Assembly (NCBI GenBank): GCA_037833965.1
Contig: AP031352.1
Location: forward strand, 25,772,501 to 25,836,500
Direction of reading: 5' to 3'
Source: Marchantia polymorpha subsp. ruderalis
Taxonomy: Eukaryota > Streptophyta > Marchantiopsida > Marchantiales > Marchantiaceae
DNA: 64,000 bases
Within the stretch, counting starts at the first letter, position 1. Every line of letters begins with the position of its first letter. This document shows, piece by piece, positions 1 to 14,015 of this stretch. Below the pieces are notes generated by a model, which had not been told where the DNA came from, made no database searches, and saw only the letters and a program-made list of their open reading frames with translations. The translations under genes and the position numbers were made by a program.

Positions 1-1430
1 TGTTCGTGTAAAAATTTGTGTTCATCACTACAATCGTGGTCTGTGTAGAGTGTGTGTCTTATTTTCACATATGTTACAAATCATTCAATTTGAAAAAACA
101 TTATTATTATACATTGGTCAAAGTTCTTAGACTAATTTACAATGATAACTTTGGTTCTTTGTTGAATTTCCAATGATCCCATAGCTCGACCGAGCCTATA
201 CAACTCCTAATCTGAAAAATAAAAACTCTGGATGCATGCGATTGTTGTTGTATAATCATATTTTCAATCTGAAGAGGATATTCTAAACGAATATCATATC
301 ACATATTAAAACTACAATGTTTGATTCTAAAAATAGTGATACAATGAAGTTAATCATCAACTTTTAATTTTATCGTATACCAATTTTGAAAACTATTGAG
401 TCTGGTCTGCTGTACGTTATAGAGTTGTCTATTAAGAATAACGGTCTTTTATAGAGGATACCAATATGAAATTTTATCTTGAGTTTCAGTATTGTGATTT
501 TTCTCTAAAATATTTTCTATAGTAAATAAAGAGCATTGTATTCTTGAAAAATTGAATATGATCTAATGTTGGAATCCACATGATAAAAATATAAATACTA
601 TAATTCTATTTTATATGACGAACGTTTACTCAATATTTTATGTAGATTTATTGACATTTTATTTTTAGGTATTCTAATTTAATGAAAAATATATTTTTTA
701 AAATTTATATGTCAAATCTCTACTATTCGTATTATTTGTAACAGTTTTTAAATTCATCGTATATTTAATTTATCATTCGAAAACATAGAGTGCCTTTTAT
801 TATGTCCAAAGATTTATATATAAGAAATAAACATTTCTAGGAGTTATTAACGGGAATAAAAGATGCATATAGCTCTTAAAAGAAAATCAGTATAGAACCA
901 AAAAACAGTTTCAAAACATGCTTTGTTAGATGTTTATCACTGAGAACTTCAAATTTGCATAAATAAATGAAGTGAGCAGAAGTATCAATATATGATGCAA
1001 TTGTAAACTTCGAATTTATCATCGCAAAATCATGAACAATTTACACTACATCTCAAATTACATCGAGGTTTATCCAATTGATGTATTTATATACTCGTTC
1101 ATGTGTACCTTCCAAGAAGAAGAATGTATGGGACCGTATCTCTGATATGTGCATAACCATGTTTAGTATTGCACAGGAAGATTAACTCACGTGATGCTCT
1201 GGACATTTTATAACAGCCACGAACTCTGAGTTACCAAGGGGTCTACTCTACTGAACTGGAATACGCTTCTGAGCTTAACAAAAACAGTCGTCGTCATATC
1301 TCTTAGTTTCTAGCTGAATGTACTCGACGGCAGATAATCGGATGCAAACAGTTATAAGAACGAGGTATCATGAAAATTCGAATCTTTAGGTATATTCGCG
1401 CTAGAACCTCTATCCAGAACAAGGCTGCGA
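1..1430. other. AT-rich intergenic DNA, no gene seen
   Basis: This stretch is AT-rich with frequent stops in all frames. I see no open frame with coding character and no recognisable RNA or mobile element. Confidence 0.6.
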
Positions 1431-3180
1431 GGAAGCAGAATGTGTTCGAGACAGGGCTTCTTAGTACCGCCGGACCCGTCCAGGAAGCGCGTCAACGACG
1501 TCGGAGTCCATGGCAATGAAACGGTCGCAGGGAGGGCCAGGACCGTTGTCGTCCTCAGTCAGGCGAGTAGTCGATCTGATGCGACCGGGGGGAGGAAGGG
1601 ACGCGGAGACACATAGACTCTCACTTATCTCCCTAAACCTTCCCTCCCTCTTTCTCTCTCTCTCTCTCTCTTTCTCACTCCGTCACTCGCTGCGCGTGGC
1701 CCGAAATGTGCAAGGTTGATTGAGCTTGTGAGGATCCGAGCTCGCCTGCAAGCACCGAGGGTGACAGGAGGGCAGACAGTGAGGCAGGCAGGCAGGCAGG
1801 CAGATATGGGAGCAGGGAAGTGCAGAGCGGAGCTGATAGTATTCTGCAACGTCTGGCCGGGGGCTAAAGCGGGTCGACTCTCAATGGTCACTGACTGACC
1901 CACTGAGCGTCCGTCCGGCCGTCCTGGGCTCAGATCCCAGCAGGCGATTCTGACTGTCGTGTCTGCCAAGAGATCCTCCGCCTGCGGTACGATCGATGCA
2001 CAGACGGAACGGCTGGCTTGCAACCTCATTTATTGACTCGTCGTCCGTTCCGCTCGTCGACCTCGACCTGTTGGTCCTCGCCTCCGGCCGGCGTCGCCAT
2101 GGGCTCCCGGCGACGGTCCGGCCTTGAGCATTGCGGACATGGCAGGAGATCGATGCAGAGCCGAGCAGAGCATAGCAAGCAGCGGAAGAAAGGACTGTTC
2201 GTCTGATGTCTGTACGACATCAAAAGCGTCCCCCTCTCTGTCCTATATTTATTGAGGTTGGAAAGCTGAGTGAATGAGGCTTCGCTGCGAGCCACTCACT
2301 GGCTTCGGTGCCGAGATGGAAGTGGAGTGGCAGCTGTTCACTACTCAGCATCGGCTATGGAGGGAGCATTTTCAGTTTGGTGTTAAAGTTGAGGTCATGA
2401 GACAGTCGGGATTCATACAGAGAGAGAGGGAGGGAAAGAGAGAGAAGACGAGAGCCCGGTCCCACCAACGCCTAGGTCAATCGCAGCAGCAGCTAACTCC
2501 AACATCGAGACTGCTCTTCTGTCTCGCAGCTCGATAGTTGCAATCTCCGAGAGTCCCAACGGGATAGGTCCGGTCCGATCTTCAGGTACTCGCTCACTCA
2601 CTTATTCATACGCTCCCATGCCGTCCCTCCCTCTCACCCTCCCATTCACCCCTACACCGAGTCCACCGCCACCCCGTTTGAGAACCGATGAACAAGTTCC
2701 CGTGCAGTTCTAATACGGAACCTCGTATTTCTTCTGACGTTCGGACCTGTCCTGGAGTTCTATATTTCTCAAAGAAAGCGAGACTCAGTCCCTTTCGAGG
2801 AAGAATTTGTTTTTGGCTCGCATTATTCACTCCAACTTTCTCTCTTGAAACAAGGTCAAAAATTGCCATCGTACTGTACCTGAGGTCCATTACAGGTGAC
2901 ACAAACAGCTTCGATTACTTCTGACGTTTCTCAGCTTAATGAACTCCCAGAGCGCCCGAAGACTTGGCGCAGCTGTGAAGGAGTTGTAGATCATACACCA
3001 GAAGGTTCAGATCTCTATGGCAAGCTAATGGCGATCCCGTATGCATCAGAAGAATGCGTTTCTGCGAGATCATGATAACCATTGTACAGAAGGGGAAACC
3101 CATCGAGTCAAGCCTAACGCAAGTCTAGTGGTAGGTGCGAAAGTAGATCCACTCTTGTCCTGGTCGCACTAATAAAGCTT
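1431..3180. other. GC-richer island with pyrimidine and CAGG microsatellites, no gene resolved
   Basis: Base composition rises sharply here. The stretch holds a CT-rich tract (about 1639-1680), a short CAGG repeat (about 1781-1802) and a GA-rich tract (about 2420-2446). The open frames on both strands are short, overlapping and low in complexity; several are just translations of the microsatellites. On the minus strand a TATA-like AATAAATATAG (about 2243-2256) lies about 145 bp upstream of an ATG at 2101 that opens only 24 codons. It looks like a promoter, leader or non-coding transcript region, but no product can be named. Confidence 0.35.
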
Positions 3181-4709
3181 TGGGATGGACAAAACAAACT
3201 GCGAGAGTAGTTCGAAAGTAGGTAGTTCCAGAAATTTAATTTGTGCCACTTCCGTGCTTTCCTTTCTGATGTTGCAGTTTAATATGGACACCTCAGTCTA
3301 CACAAATCTGATTGGTACACTCTCAAATTCGGGAATCCAGAGTCTGGGGGGAAGGTTTTATCAGTAAACATGTCCGAATAAACTTGAACAAATGTGGAGG
3401 AAATCATGAGACTCTTCTTTCCCAATGCTCACGTCCATCATTGCTTCCCCACTTGCAAGCAACTTGAGCAGAGGATATTGTGGATTTTCACTTGCAATAA
3501 TTGGTGGGACCACAGACCGGCAAGTCAGCTTTGAATTTAAAATTGCAGATTTTTCTCATCGATGGGTCCAATGATTTTCGAGCATGAGGACCGAAGGGGT
3601 GAAACCTGCTCGAGCTTTCCAACTTCTAAAAAGCTCGGGTTTGAGAATCCTGCATAGTACGAGGTCAGTCTAGCTGTGACATTCCGTATGATGAATTCAA
3701 CAGCAATATCAAACTTGCACACGTGTGTTTCTATCACACCACATTATGCTCACCTTCGTCACATGTGACAATAAAATATACATTGGACTACTAGCTTGGA
3801 TGAGATCGAATTTCGATTTTGGACTCTACAGTACAAAAGTTCTTGGATCTGGCGATCTTCCTCCTTTTTCCGGAGAAAACTCATTACACAATGAAAGAAA
3901 TATGAAAGAACGTGCAGGTCATTTACATTCATCGCGAGATGAGCTCTTGGATGACTTTCACACCAAACGAGCAGAAATAATGTTATTCCAAAGTCTCCAC
4001 TAAATCTATCACAACGTATGCTGCGCTGCTTCAGCCCTAGTACACTGAGTGGATGCATGTTGGGCGGATGCAGCAGTTTTTACTTGGTAGTTTAGTTAGC
4101 GCAGTTCGCAATGGACTTGTGACCTCAAATCGAGATTAGTATGTCAAATGCTCCTGGGTCAGACTTTTTATTAATTTTATTATGTTCTTATTTCTGAAGT
4201 TGAGAGTTTGTTTAAGATATAACTAAGGATCGAAACGGTAGTCCTCTATCTAGATTTTGCTTCACCTCACCCTTTTTACGCTATCATGAGAATACTCTTT
4301 TCTTCGTTAGGAAGAGTAATTCTTGATTTCTTGTAGTAATTAACTTAATTTATGATTAGTAATGATCTATGTGTTTTTTATGTTGAGTATGTAAGGCGAT
4401 GGTGGAGTAAATAGAACTTGGATCATAGCTTGCATGTTTCTTTATGATGATTATGCAAGGCCATGATGGAGTGCATACAACTGAAGCAACATAAGACTTC
4501 AAATTCAAAATTTTGATTGTCAGCAACTTCCCATTGTTTCCATATGGCTTCTAAAAGGTTCCTGTGAAATTTTGCATGATTAATTCTGAGCTTCTGTATT
4601 TTTCAATTGATTTTATTAAGAACATATATATAATTGATAATGATGAATCAATAAGCTTGAAAAAACAGATGTTAGCAATGATAAAAATTTCATCAATGTA
4701 AATAGCATT

Positions 4710-4861
4710 GATATCAAACATAAACATTAAACTTTATGATTTTCGTAAGAAAACGAGATCATATAAAGATCATATTGGTCAAGCTGATATCAAACATAAA
4801 CATTAAAATTTATGATTTTCGTAAGAAAACGAGAACATATAAAGATCATGTTGGTCAAGTA
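4710..4861. repeat. Two-copy 76-bp tandem duplication
   Basis: The unit starting GATATCAAACATAAACATTA at 4710 recurs at 4786 with only a few substitutions (for example AAACTTTATG versus AAAATTTATG, and CGAGATCATA versus CGAGAACATA). Both copies end near TTGGTCAAG. The near identity within fast-decaying AT-rich DNA points to a recent local duplication. No coding role is seen. Confidence 0.9.
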
Positions 4862-6045
4862 TAAGTACAATATCATCCAGTTGTGAAAATAAGATTTTTA
4901 TTCCAAGTGTGAATGCAGCAAAATAGTGACGTTTGAAAAAATACCTTTTTTGTAGAATGTTAAAAAAGGAGTAAACAAGATTTTGATGAAATAATAAAAA
5001 TAAGTTTCATATATATAACTCTGGAATGCACATAGCTTTCAATTTTAAATTTAAATCTTTTTTATTCAAAAAGAGAGATTACGGAGTACAAATAATATGA
5101 TATTTCCAATGCAAGAATAAAAAAAATCTTAATATAAAAAAATCAAACGGAAATCTTTAAAAGCATATTTTAACTTGTGAATATGACATATATCAGTAAA
5201 AAATGTAAATGACTGAAATATCTTATATTCACAAGTATATAATGTAGATGTACATATGCACAAGTAATTATATTCAAAATGTTGATAATTTTTTAATTAA
5301 TACTTCTCAGAAAAAGCTAATTAAGAAATGAATCAAGACATTATAAGAATGGTATAAATAACATCAACAAAAAACTCCTGCAAATGATCTCCATCTGGAA
5401 TTTACAATGATGCTAGTTTGTCCAAGTCCAATAAAACACAATTGGCAATAGTTTTGACAATTTGATGAAGTTTTTAGATTGTTACATTCATCAAACTTGT
5501 GTGAGTATATTGCATAAGCATTCCAAGTCTATTCTAAATAAAGCTTCCAACGTTGTTTGTTCATCAAAAAATTTAGTTTGACTGTTGTGTATTATTTTCA
5601 ATGAAATCTCATTCTAACCGTATGTGATCTGACATTTCTTGATTTATCATCATGTAGTCTAATGAATGTGCAATTAAAAAAATTCAAAATAAAGATGATT
5701 TCATACTTCATGATTCGCAACCTCACACCTAGCTTTTGCTCATTTTATATATAATTTTGCCTCAATATACCACCTTGGTATATATCAAAAATATTTAAAT
5801 AAGTATTTTCTTTGTGTAAAATATCATAAAATATGTGATTTGGCGTAAAATGAAAAAAAAATACTTCTTGTTACAATGGATACTCACTCAAGCAATCAAC
5901 TATAAACAAGTTTAATATTTTCTTCTCTTTATTTTTATGGTCACACTACATACTTTTATCAATTTTAAATGAAATGTAAACAATTGATTACTTCAAATCA
6001 TAAATGTCTTTGTCCATATTGTGATTCCAAGCCAAAAACGGAAAC

Positions 6046-6111
6046 GCCACGGAACTAATTGATTGAGATGTAACGTCTCAACATTTCGTCTTAATCAATT
6101 AGTTCCGTGGC
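6046..6111. repeat. Perfect 19-bp inverted repeat hairpin
   Basis: The arm GCCACGGAACTAATTGATT (6046-6064) is exactly reverse-complemented at 6093-6111 and separated by 28 nt. The loop contains a smaller GAGA...TCTC pairing, and a run of T follows the right arm. The GC-containing stem stands out in DNA that is otherwise very AT-rich. It could be a tiny foldback element or an RNA hairpin; the sequence does not decide. Confidence 0.85.
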
Positions 6112-9100
6112 TTTTTTCAAATCTACTTGGTTGATTTTGCTCAAATATATTTTTAACTCAATGCAAATACTGACAACTCGTTTTCAAATAATTTTTTCAA
6201 ATTATCTTTGGTCTAAATAGTAAACATAATCATGAGTCATAGGTGTCATGATGGTGATAATTTATGCTAAAGTATGCAATTTTGTTGACATTATCAAGCA
6301 TTTCCGTGTTAGCATGTACTTATTCATTGTGGCAATTTGCTTGGTGGCAAATTTTTGAAATGTCAAAATTTTCAAAGATTTTTAAGTATTAGTCGAAGCA
6401 TACATTATTCAAATTTCAGGTTAGTTTGTTAATACTTACATTTTCACTCAAAATTTTATTTATTTTGAAAAATATGAAAAGGATTTTCAAACTGAAAAAT
6501 GTGAAACTGAATTAATATATGGATTCAAATTTATATTGTCGATCATTTTATCATTCATAAATCACAATCACCATTGCGCAACAATAATTCACAACCACTC
6601 CCTTGGTTGAAAGTATATATCATCTTTTGTTCAAGAATATGGGGCAACAAATCACTTATCATTCCCTTATAGATTATATTTTTTTATCACAATGAAGATA
6701 CAAACATCATAAAAGTTGATAGATTGTCCGAAATATTCAAACAAGTAAATTATTAAAGTACGTAATTTTCCATAAAGATACAATAAGTCTATAACAAAAT
6801 ATTTAAAAACATTCATGTTGTCTTGTATCTTTTTCTAATTGAGAGTCATCTTAAAACTCTTATGCTTCTAAAACCTTAATAACTGTTTGATAACATTTCA
6901 TTGTTAATATAATTCAATTTTTTTTCAATCTATAGATTACATGTCATTTAATTTTTATTGTCTTAATTCAATCTTCAAAAAAATATTGTTTCAAACACTT
7001 AGTTTTGAATAATTTTGTTCTCTCACGAATCATAAGACATGATCATTTGTAAGAATCAAAAGATATTGTAATGTAGTGATAATGTCAAATTTCATATCAT
7101 CAATTGAACATTTTGTGTCTCATCTTGCTTTGTATGTTGATTTTGTCTAATTTGTTTTTTAGATTTAAATTTGACTTTCAGATTTGAACATAAAGTTTTT
7201 CCCAGAATCTTAAAAGTTATTTCAGTTAAATTGTATTAAAAATTTTACAATATATTTAACATAAAAGGTTATCATATCTTAAATGAAAATTTATTGCAAT
7301 TCACTTTTCTAGATATTCATTTTATTTCATGATTGTTGTGATATATAGATCTGAGACAAATTATTTAATGTTGAATTATACACATTGATGTATTTTTTTA
7401 AGAAATAAAAAATTCGTTGAAATTATGTTTCTTCAAAAGATTGTACTAAAAAATAATTTATGTGTGAAAATATTATGTTATTCATGTTTTCAATTAGCTC
7501 TTTGCATACTTTTAATATAATTCAAATTATTTTCAATAAAAAAAATGAAACATAAGGATTCAACATCTGTTTTATCATACCGATTTATTCTCTAATAAAT
7601 ATTACTCATATTCAATTTTTCCCATTGTAATATTTGAGAATATCATAATTTGATTCTCATTAATCTACTCATGAACATCAATGGTTACATTTTACTTTGT
7701 CTTTCACTCTTTTCTTTTGAAAGTAAAACGAGTAATCATTCAAGCCAAGTAGAAATACACGACACACTCATATACTATGGTTCATCCTCATGGGCTACAT
7801 CCACGGCTGAAACTCACGAGAAGTTTTACTAAAAACTGAATACTGAATACCTTTGAATGGAAACCTTGGAGTATATTTATACCAAAGCCAGCGACACATC
7901 TAGCTACAAATATATATAACCTGAGGTTACTCCTTAACAGAAGTTAACCTCAACATTTTCATGTTAAACAAAATTTCACATAAATTTTATTTTTTTGATT
8001 TTTCAATATCCAAAACATATCCCAACTTTTCTTTGAGGGTATATTTCATATCAAAAAACTATTCAATTTTTTTTTTAAAAAAAAGCAAAGTTTTTTTATT
8101 AAATCAAATCACCAGTATTTAAGAAACACTATTTTATTTTACAATAACACAATGTAGGTTGCTAATAAAATTCTAGAAAATTGTGTGTTGTTTCTAACTT
8201 TTATGTTAGTCGATATTTATATAATATGAAGAAAATAAGAAGTTTTTTATGTCAAAATATTATTCCAAAATAAAATTGAAATGAATTAAAAAAAATTAAA
8301 TGAACGTATACATATTTGGTCACACATGCACAGCTTTCTCATTGTTATGAATAATCTGTTTTAAAAAATGTATGGAAAAAATATTAGTATTCTTGAAGAT
8401 ATCCGCAAGGAACATAATTAACAAAATAGTATCACGATGCAAGTATACAGAAAAAATGATCAAATAACACCATGAGCAAAAATATCAACTTTTAATATCA
8501 ACGTGTTTTATTTATATAGATATAAATTGTCTTTTTGCAACTGTAATCATTCCAAATTTTATTCTGTAATGTTTTATATTGAAATAGCAATACTATCATA
8601 ATGACCTCTTTTGCATTTCAAGCTGACAATATGAGTAGTATTATAGATAAATCTACTCCTATGTAATTCCAAGCATGCATGGAATCATGGCATATTTTTT
8701 AAAAAAATCATTATCATCATGTAATTTACACTGGGCACTTAATTCCAACTACTTTGTTTACAAATAAAATTAAGATGTATTTATGCATTAATTAGTGATA
8801 ATGCAATATCTGACTTGGTGTAAAAATTGAATAAAATTATATCTTAAATTAAAATCTAAATTATTTCAATTGATTTCTTCTATATGATATAAATACACCA
8901 GTATTTATTTTATTACTTTTACCAGAATATATTGATAACTAAACATATTTGTGTAAGATTCAATAGATTTAAACTGTTGAAACTAGTATATGTCCGATTT
9001 TGAAAATGTGTCATATGTACAACTCTGTCGGTATTTTTCTACAAAATTTTATTGCACCTGCCAAAATTGTATTCGAATATACATTATTAAAATATTTAGG

Positions 9101-10518
9101 TTTCATTCTACTTTGAATTTGCATAGTCAAGAAATTACAGTATAACATTGTGTTCTATTACTCCTGAATTCTAACATCAGATCAGCGGAATTCTTACTTC
9201 TTGTAATATACATCATCATATATTTCTAATCTGGCATGTATTGTATAAATTTCATAAGTTTATGATTTTATCAGTAACTTAAAAAATGTATTGAAATATG
9301 AGTTTTATTCCATTATTATTTTTCATGCTTTTATTTTAAACGTAAAAATTGTAAATGTCAATCTCGTTGTACGAATTGATTTACTGAATCTGTCCAACTA
9401 GTTCATTTTCAAGGAACCACACTAAAATGAGAAGATTGAATCACGTAAGGTAGAAAATCGCTGCGAAAATTGTATTCGTTTCAATTCAAATCAGAAAAGC
9501 TGAAAGCATTTATTGCAATATAAATTATTTACAAATATTTGTCCGGGTAGTATAGAAACTACAAGTATATAAGAAAAAACGAAATAAATCATAATGTTCT
9601 TCGAAAGCGCTTCATACAACCTTTTACTTTCAAATACCTTGAAGCATATACATACAAAGTTTGAAAGCTGAACGCTTCCTAGGGTATTATACAATGGATC
9701 TCGATGTGAACAAGATGTGCTGCAAATGCCCCCGTGCTTTAAATTTCCCGGTCATCTAGAATGTGTATGCTTACCATGTGATTGTACATGCAAAAAGTTG
9801 GAGAGTGAGTACCATTACAGCAATAGCACGTATAGTGCATTGCATAGGCCCAAAAAACGAAAATGGATTGTGTTTTCCTCTTTTCGTCACATCTGTCTTT
9901 TACCAAGTGAGAACTCTATGAGCCTTCTTAAAACCTTTTGATAGCGGTTGATTTATTGTAAGATCAGGTGGCGCCCTATTTTTGCTCTGACTTATTCCTG
10001 CTAATCTCGTGGTTTCAATCCTATGCATCACACAATATCCACTCTAATCTTCCATCGGTAAGATCACTGTTGGCTTGCCATGTGTTGAGCTGGTTCCAAT
10101 CTCTTTATACAATCATCCATGCGGGTATAATCTATTATTATTATCGTTTTCTTTACTTCTGCTCAGTTCCAGCTCTTCCCACGAATGCGATTCGAATCTC
10201 AAACGTAAAAAAAAAATAGTATTACATAAATCTGTGCTTGTTCATGCAAAAGTCATTGAAATGCATAAAAATGGAAGAAAATACTGATACAAATGGACAA
10301 GTTCCCGATTTCGTAGAAAATCCAAAAATCTCTTAGAAAATTATTTCCTGAGTGTCCGTTTGTACTAGATGAGAGACGGGGGAGATCTTTATCTAGTCTC
10401 GAATCCAACCTTTGTCATACCTGACAAAATACATTCAAGGAAGCCGGACTTCGTAGACGTGATAGGTTTGTAACAAATGAACTTCAATCATAGGTGGCGA
10501 TTACAAGATCTCGTAAAT

Positions 10519-10720
10519 TCTGATACCACTTGACCAATTGCGTTTCTCAAACCTTGAAGAACCCTTGTTGTGTCAGTCTGATAACATGAACGATATAGCT
10601 CAAAGGTACTCATGTTGTTGAGCTGTATCAAGGGTTGAAGAACTTTATTGTGAAACATTACGAGTCTCCGAGATTTATACCTCATGTTTTCTCACTCATT
10701 TAATACACCCACTATCTACT
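10519..10720 (-). mobile_element. Possible decayed Ty1-copia LTR end with tRNA-Met primer site
   Basis: On the minus strand the sequence TGGTATCAGA (plus 10519-10528) matches the start of the initiator-Met primer-binding site used by plant copia elements, and is followed by a gag-leader-like stretch. Upstream on the same strand, within about 200 bp, are a TATA-like GGTATAAATC (about 10672-10681) and an AATAAAG polyadenylation-like motif, the usual order inside an LTR. No second LTR and no gag-pol frame could be found, so this would be a fragment at best. The boundaries are guesses. Confidence 0.3.
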
Positions 10721-13700
10721 TGTACACGAATTTTTCTATTCCAGATCTTCATGTCCATCCCCTTTCGTGAAGTTTCGTCTCTCCACAACAGACGTCAGCC
10801 TTGGATGCTCCTCACGCAGGTCCTTTACTTTTAATCAATGTATACGCTTCGAGAGCGTCCACAGCATTCAAATTGACTCACTCGACAATTCTCATCTCAA
10901 AAGTATTACAAGTTGCTTTCGCATGGCTCCATGATTTCCCTCTTGCGTGTCTACATTCCCCTCAACTTAAGGAACCTAGGAGCAAGCATCTTCACCGTCT
11001 CTCATCAATGCGAAGTGAATGCAATGGACGTCCACATACGCGACACCCTTTGCCCGCCGTTTAGCTTCAAATGATCGTGGGCGGGTTCCCAGCGAAGTTG
11101 ATTACATCTTTCATTGATTAAAAATATAGTTCAATGGAGCACGTTGAGACTCGAGAGGCTTTCTTCACCTCTTTTCTCTATTTGAAAAATATTCGAGTCC
11201 AATCTAATCTTTGAGTTCATTCATAAGTTCCACAGTCTCACTTGTACACGTCCGCTTCAAGGAAAAGGAATGTTCCTCACCACTCATAAAAGCTCTCCTA
11301 TCATCCTCAGCGTCATTTTGCATCAAATGCATTTTTCATGACTCGTCTACTGCTTCATGAAGGCCACTCCGTCTTCATAGCGTTACTTGATGTTTGTTGT
11401 CGTCAAAGCACATACCAGCTTTCAATTGTTCTCGTTAGTTAGGCAGTGTCGTTGGCATTTTTGCTGAAGACTCTGTACAATAAAGACTTACGTGTATATT
11501 CATTGATTGCATCACTATCCTTCCTTCGTGACGAGTAGGCTCCTGTGTCTTGATGTGCATGGGACCTCCTGTTCTAAGATGGTTCTCGTATAGAGCCAGT
11601 TTGTCATCGCATGTTGTCGACCGTAATTCCATATCATTAGACGTGCATGTGAAGGTGAAAAGGTTATATCCCACTTCGTCACTTTGTTTCAAAATTCTTC
11701 CAGCAGTCAACCAGCAAGCAAGTCTTACTTTGACCTTCGGTCAAGTTTGCTGAAGCTTCACTGACCCATTCGTTGAAACCATCGTACATTTCAGTCTTTT
11801 GCCCGAACTGCTGTCCTGGCACCAAGAGGATTCTCACTTTCCTGTGTACCAATCCGTCACTAGACCACCGATGCTCAGTCGCTTTCAGCCTTATCTACAA
11901 AAACAACTTCAAAAGAGGTCTTAGTCAAAACAAGCAAGTCACAAAGTTTGTTTCTGGTGAACGTACTGTTCTTACTGACTGACCTAAGATAGTGTCGAAC
12001 ATTTCATGAACTGCTTAGAGGGAGAAACTGTCCTCAATGATAGAACGTGTTTTTAATGCATATGTTTCGTACATACACTCCTCTTTTCAAGGTTCCACTC
12101 AACATAGAGAAATAGTTTGAACTATTCGGACACTTTTACTTATACATAAAACACGTGCTCGAAAAGGTCCGACGGATTTTAGGGATTGGCCCAGGAGACT
12201 GGGCTTGTGTCTTCCTATCTGGCCATTATATTTGATGCCATCGAATTGAAACTCGCGATCTCGCTCTTTCTCTGCTTCCTGCCATAAATGTCATAGTATG
12301 GATGGATACATGATTCTCCAGTTTATAATTTGTCCGACTGGATCAGTGAAGCTCTGTCGATTGGACAGACGCCACGGTGGAGCTTCAGCAGCTTCTTTCG
12401 TGGCTTTGACTAGTGAGGAAAAATTACATTTGAATGCATACGTCTCGTACATATACTACACTTTCAACATCCGAAAGGGAAAAGGTGCTCCAACAATAAG
12501 CATACGGACCTTTTCCACTTTTCACTGTGAAGTACTGAAATCTTTGCTGGGCTAGGCTGTTAGCAGATGTAGTACAAAACCCTGGACTCATGCATCATGG
12601 AGCGTGCATTCGGTTTCACGTAGGGCCATGTGTTACAGCATTTCGTGACAGTTGTCGCCGGCAATCTTATTCTCTGAAGAGGACGTCGGGTTGGCTCGGG
12701 GTTCGTTGGCATGCTTCTTGTGTGAACCCTACAGATATCTCAAAGAAATCGACTCGAACATGTGATAATGCTCGGCAACTGTCTGCGTATTTCATCTAGA
12801 TTTTCGGATCTTCTATGCTCCTCGGCTCCATTTACATTTGTATCTAGTCATACAAGAGACAGCTTCGATGTCTGTGCACACCGACATTTGCTTACAGAAC
12901 GACTGGACGTGACGACTATCTCGGTATGTTTGATGGTACAGCGGGAGTTGTGGCTTGAACGTCGCGACATGCACAAAACCCGGTTTCGGATAAATGGCCA
13001 GAGAATTTTTAGTCAGCGACGTTTTCTCGCAGCGGTTGTAATAGTCTGTAGTGCACAGTGCTCTGATGTGGATATACGAGAACTGCGCTTTTTGTTACAT
13101 GTCGACCTCCGGTTTACAGGGTGAATGTCACAATCCCTCAGTTCACTGACAGGTGAGTAGAGTGATAGAGAACGATGCATCTGCACGATTACATGAGGTT
13201 GGCTAGTTCACACTTACTACGTTTGCCATGTTCCGCGATTTTCTGCACTTGTCTTGATAAGTTAAGAAGTTTCTCATAATCTTCTCTGACGTACACACTT
13301 AAAGATTTTGAGTAGTTTAAGTGGTTTTGTATGTTTCAAATATACGATCGTTTTTGCACTCAATGTTTATATTTTTCCATTTGCACTTCCATTTTACCAT
13401 CCTGAAATTGGGCCGCTATTTTGATGGGACCGTCTACCTGCTCTTTATATTAAATATTTACACCTGGCCAACTTTAAATTTCCAAATATGCTCAACTTCG
13501 AATTCAGGGAGTGTGTCCAACAATACACAATGAAGACGGCAACACGACAGCGATCGTAAGGCTCGGCAGGCAAACCATCATGGTATATCACCAATGTGGA
13601 AGCAAGATAAACGGAATGATGAGTAAATTAGAAAACGCAAGAATTTGCCCATTATTATAGAATGGGTACACTGAACTCTTTCTGATCCGAGCGTCGTGGC

Positions 13701-14015
13701 TGTTTGTTTTAATAACCGAGCTGCTGCCGGTTTCGTAAACCCAAGTCAAGTCAAATCATCTTTTGCTGTGAATAACATTTATCTACAATTCCGCACTTAT
13801 AAGCTGCTGCTGCTACTTAGTCATGTCAGAACCAACTTTTGGGCCAGTAAAGCCCGCGCATGCGAGTTGTAATCTATAGAGTCCAGAGGCGGGGACGTCC
13901 AGATGTGGCAAAACTCTTAACTCAGACGTTCCGCCGAAAGCCCAGAGAAGTAGAAGAGCGCCGGAGTTCACGCATGGGACGTCCCTCTGTCAGAGGATAT
14001 GATGTCGACGGGGGA

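Larger units (their letters stand above)
3181..14015. other. Intergenic block with AT-rich core, no gene seen
   Basis: From about 3.9 to 9.7 kb the sequence is very AT-rich with no usable frame. From about 9.7 to 13.9 kb composition is more balanced, but open frames are short and disrupted, as in decayed transposon DNA. The block contains a 76-bp direct duplication (4710-4861), a perfect hairpin (6046-6111) and a possible decayed copia LTR and primer site (about 10519-10720). A stretch near 12052-12095 (containing TTCGTACATACACTC) resembles another near 12431-12475 (containing TCTCGTACATATACTAC), suggesting an old diverged repeat. Confidence 0.5.
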
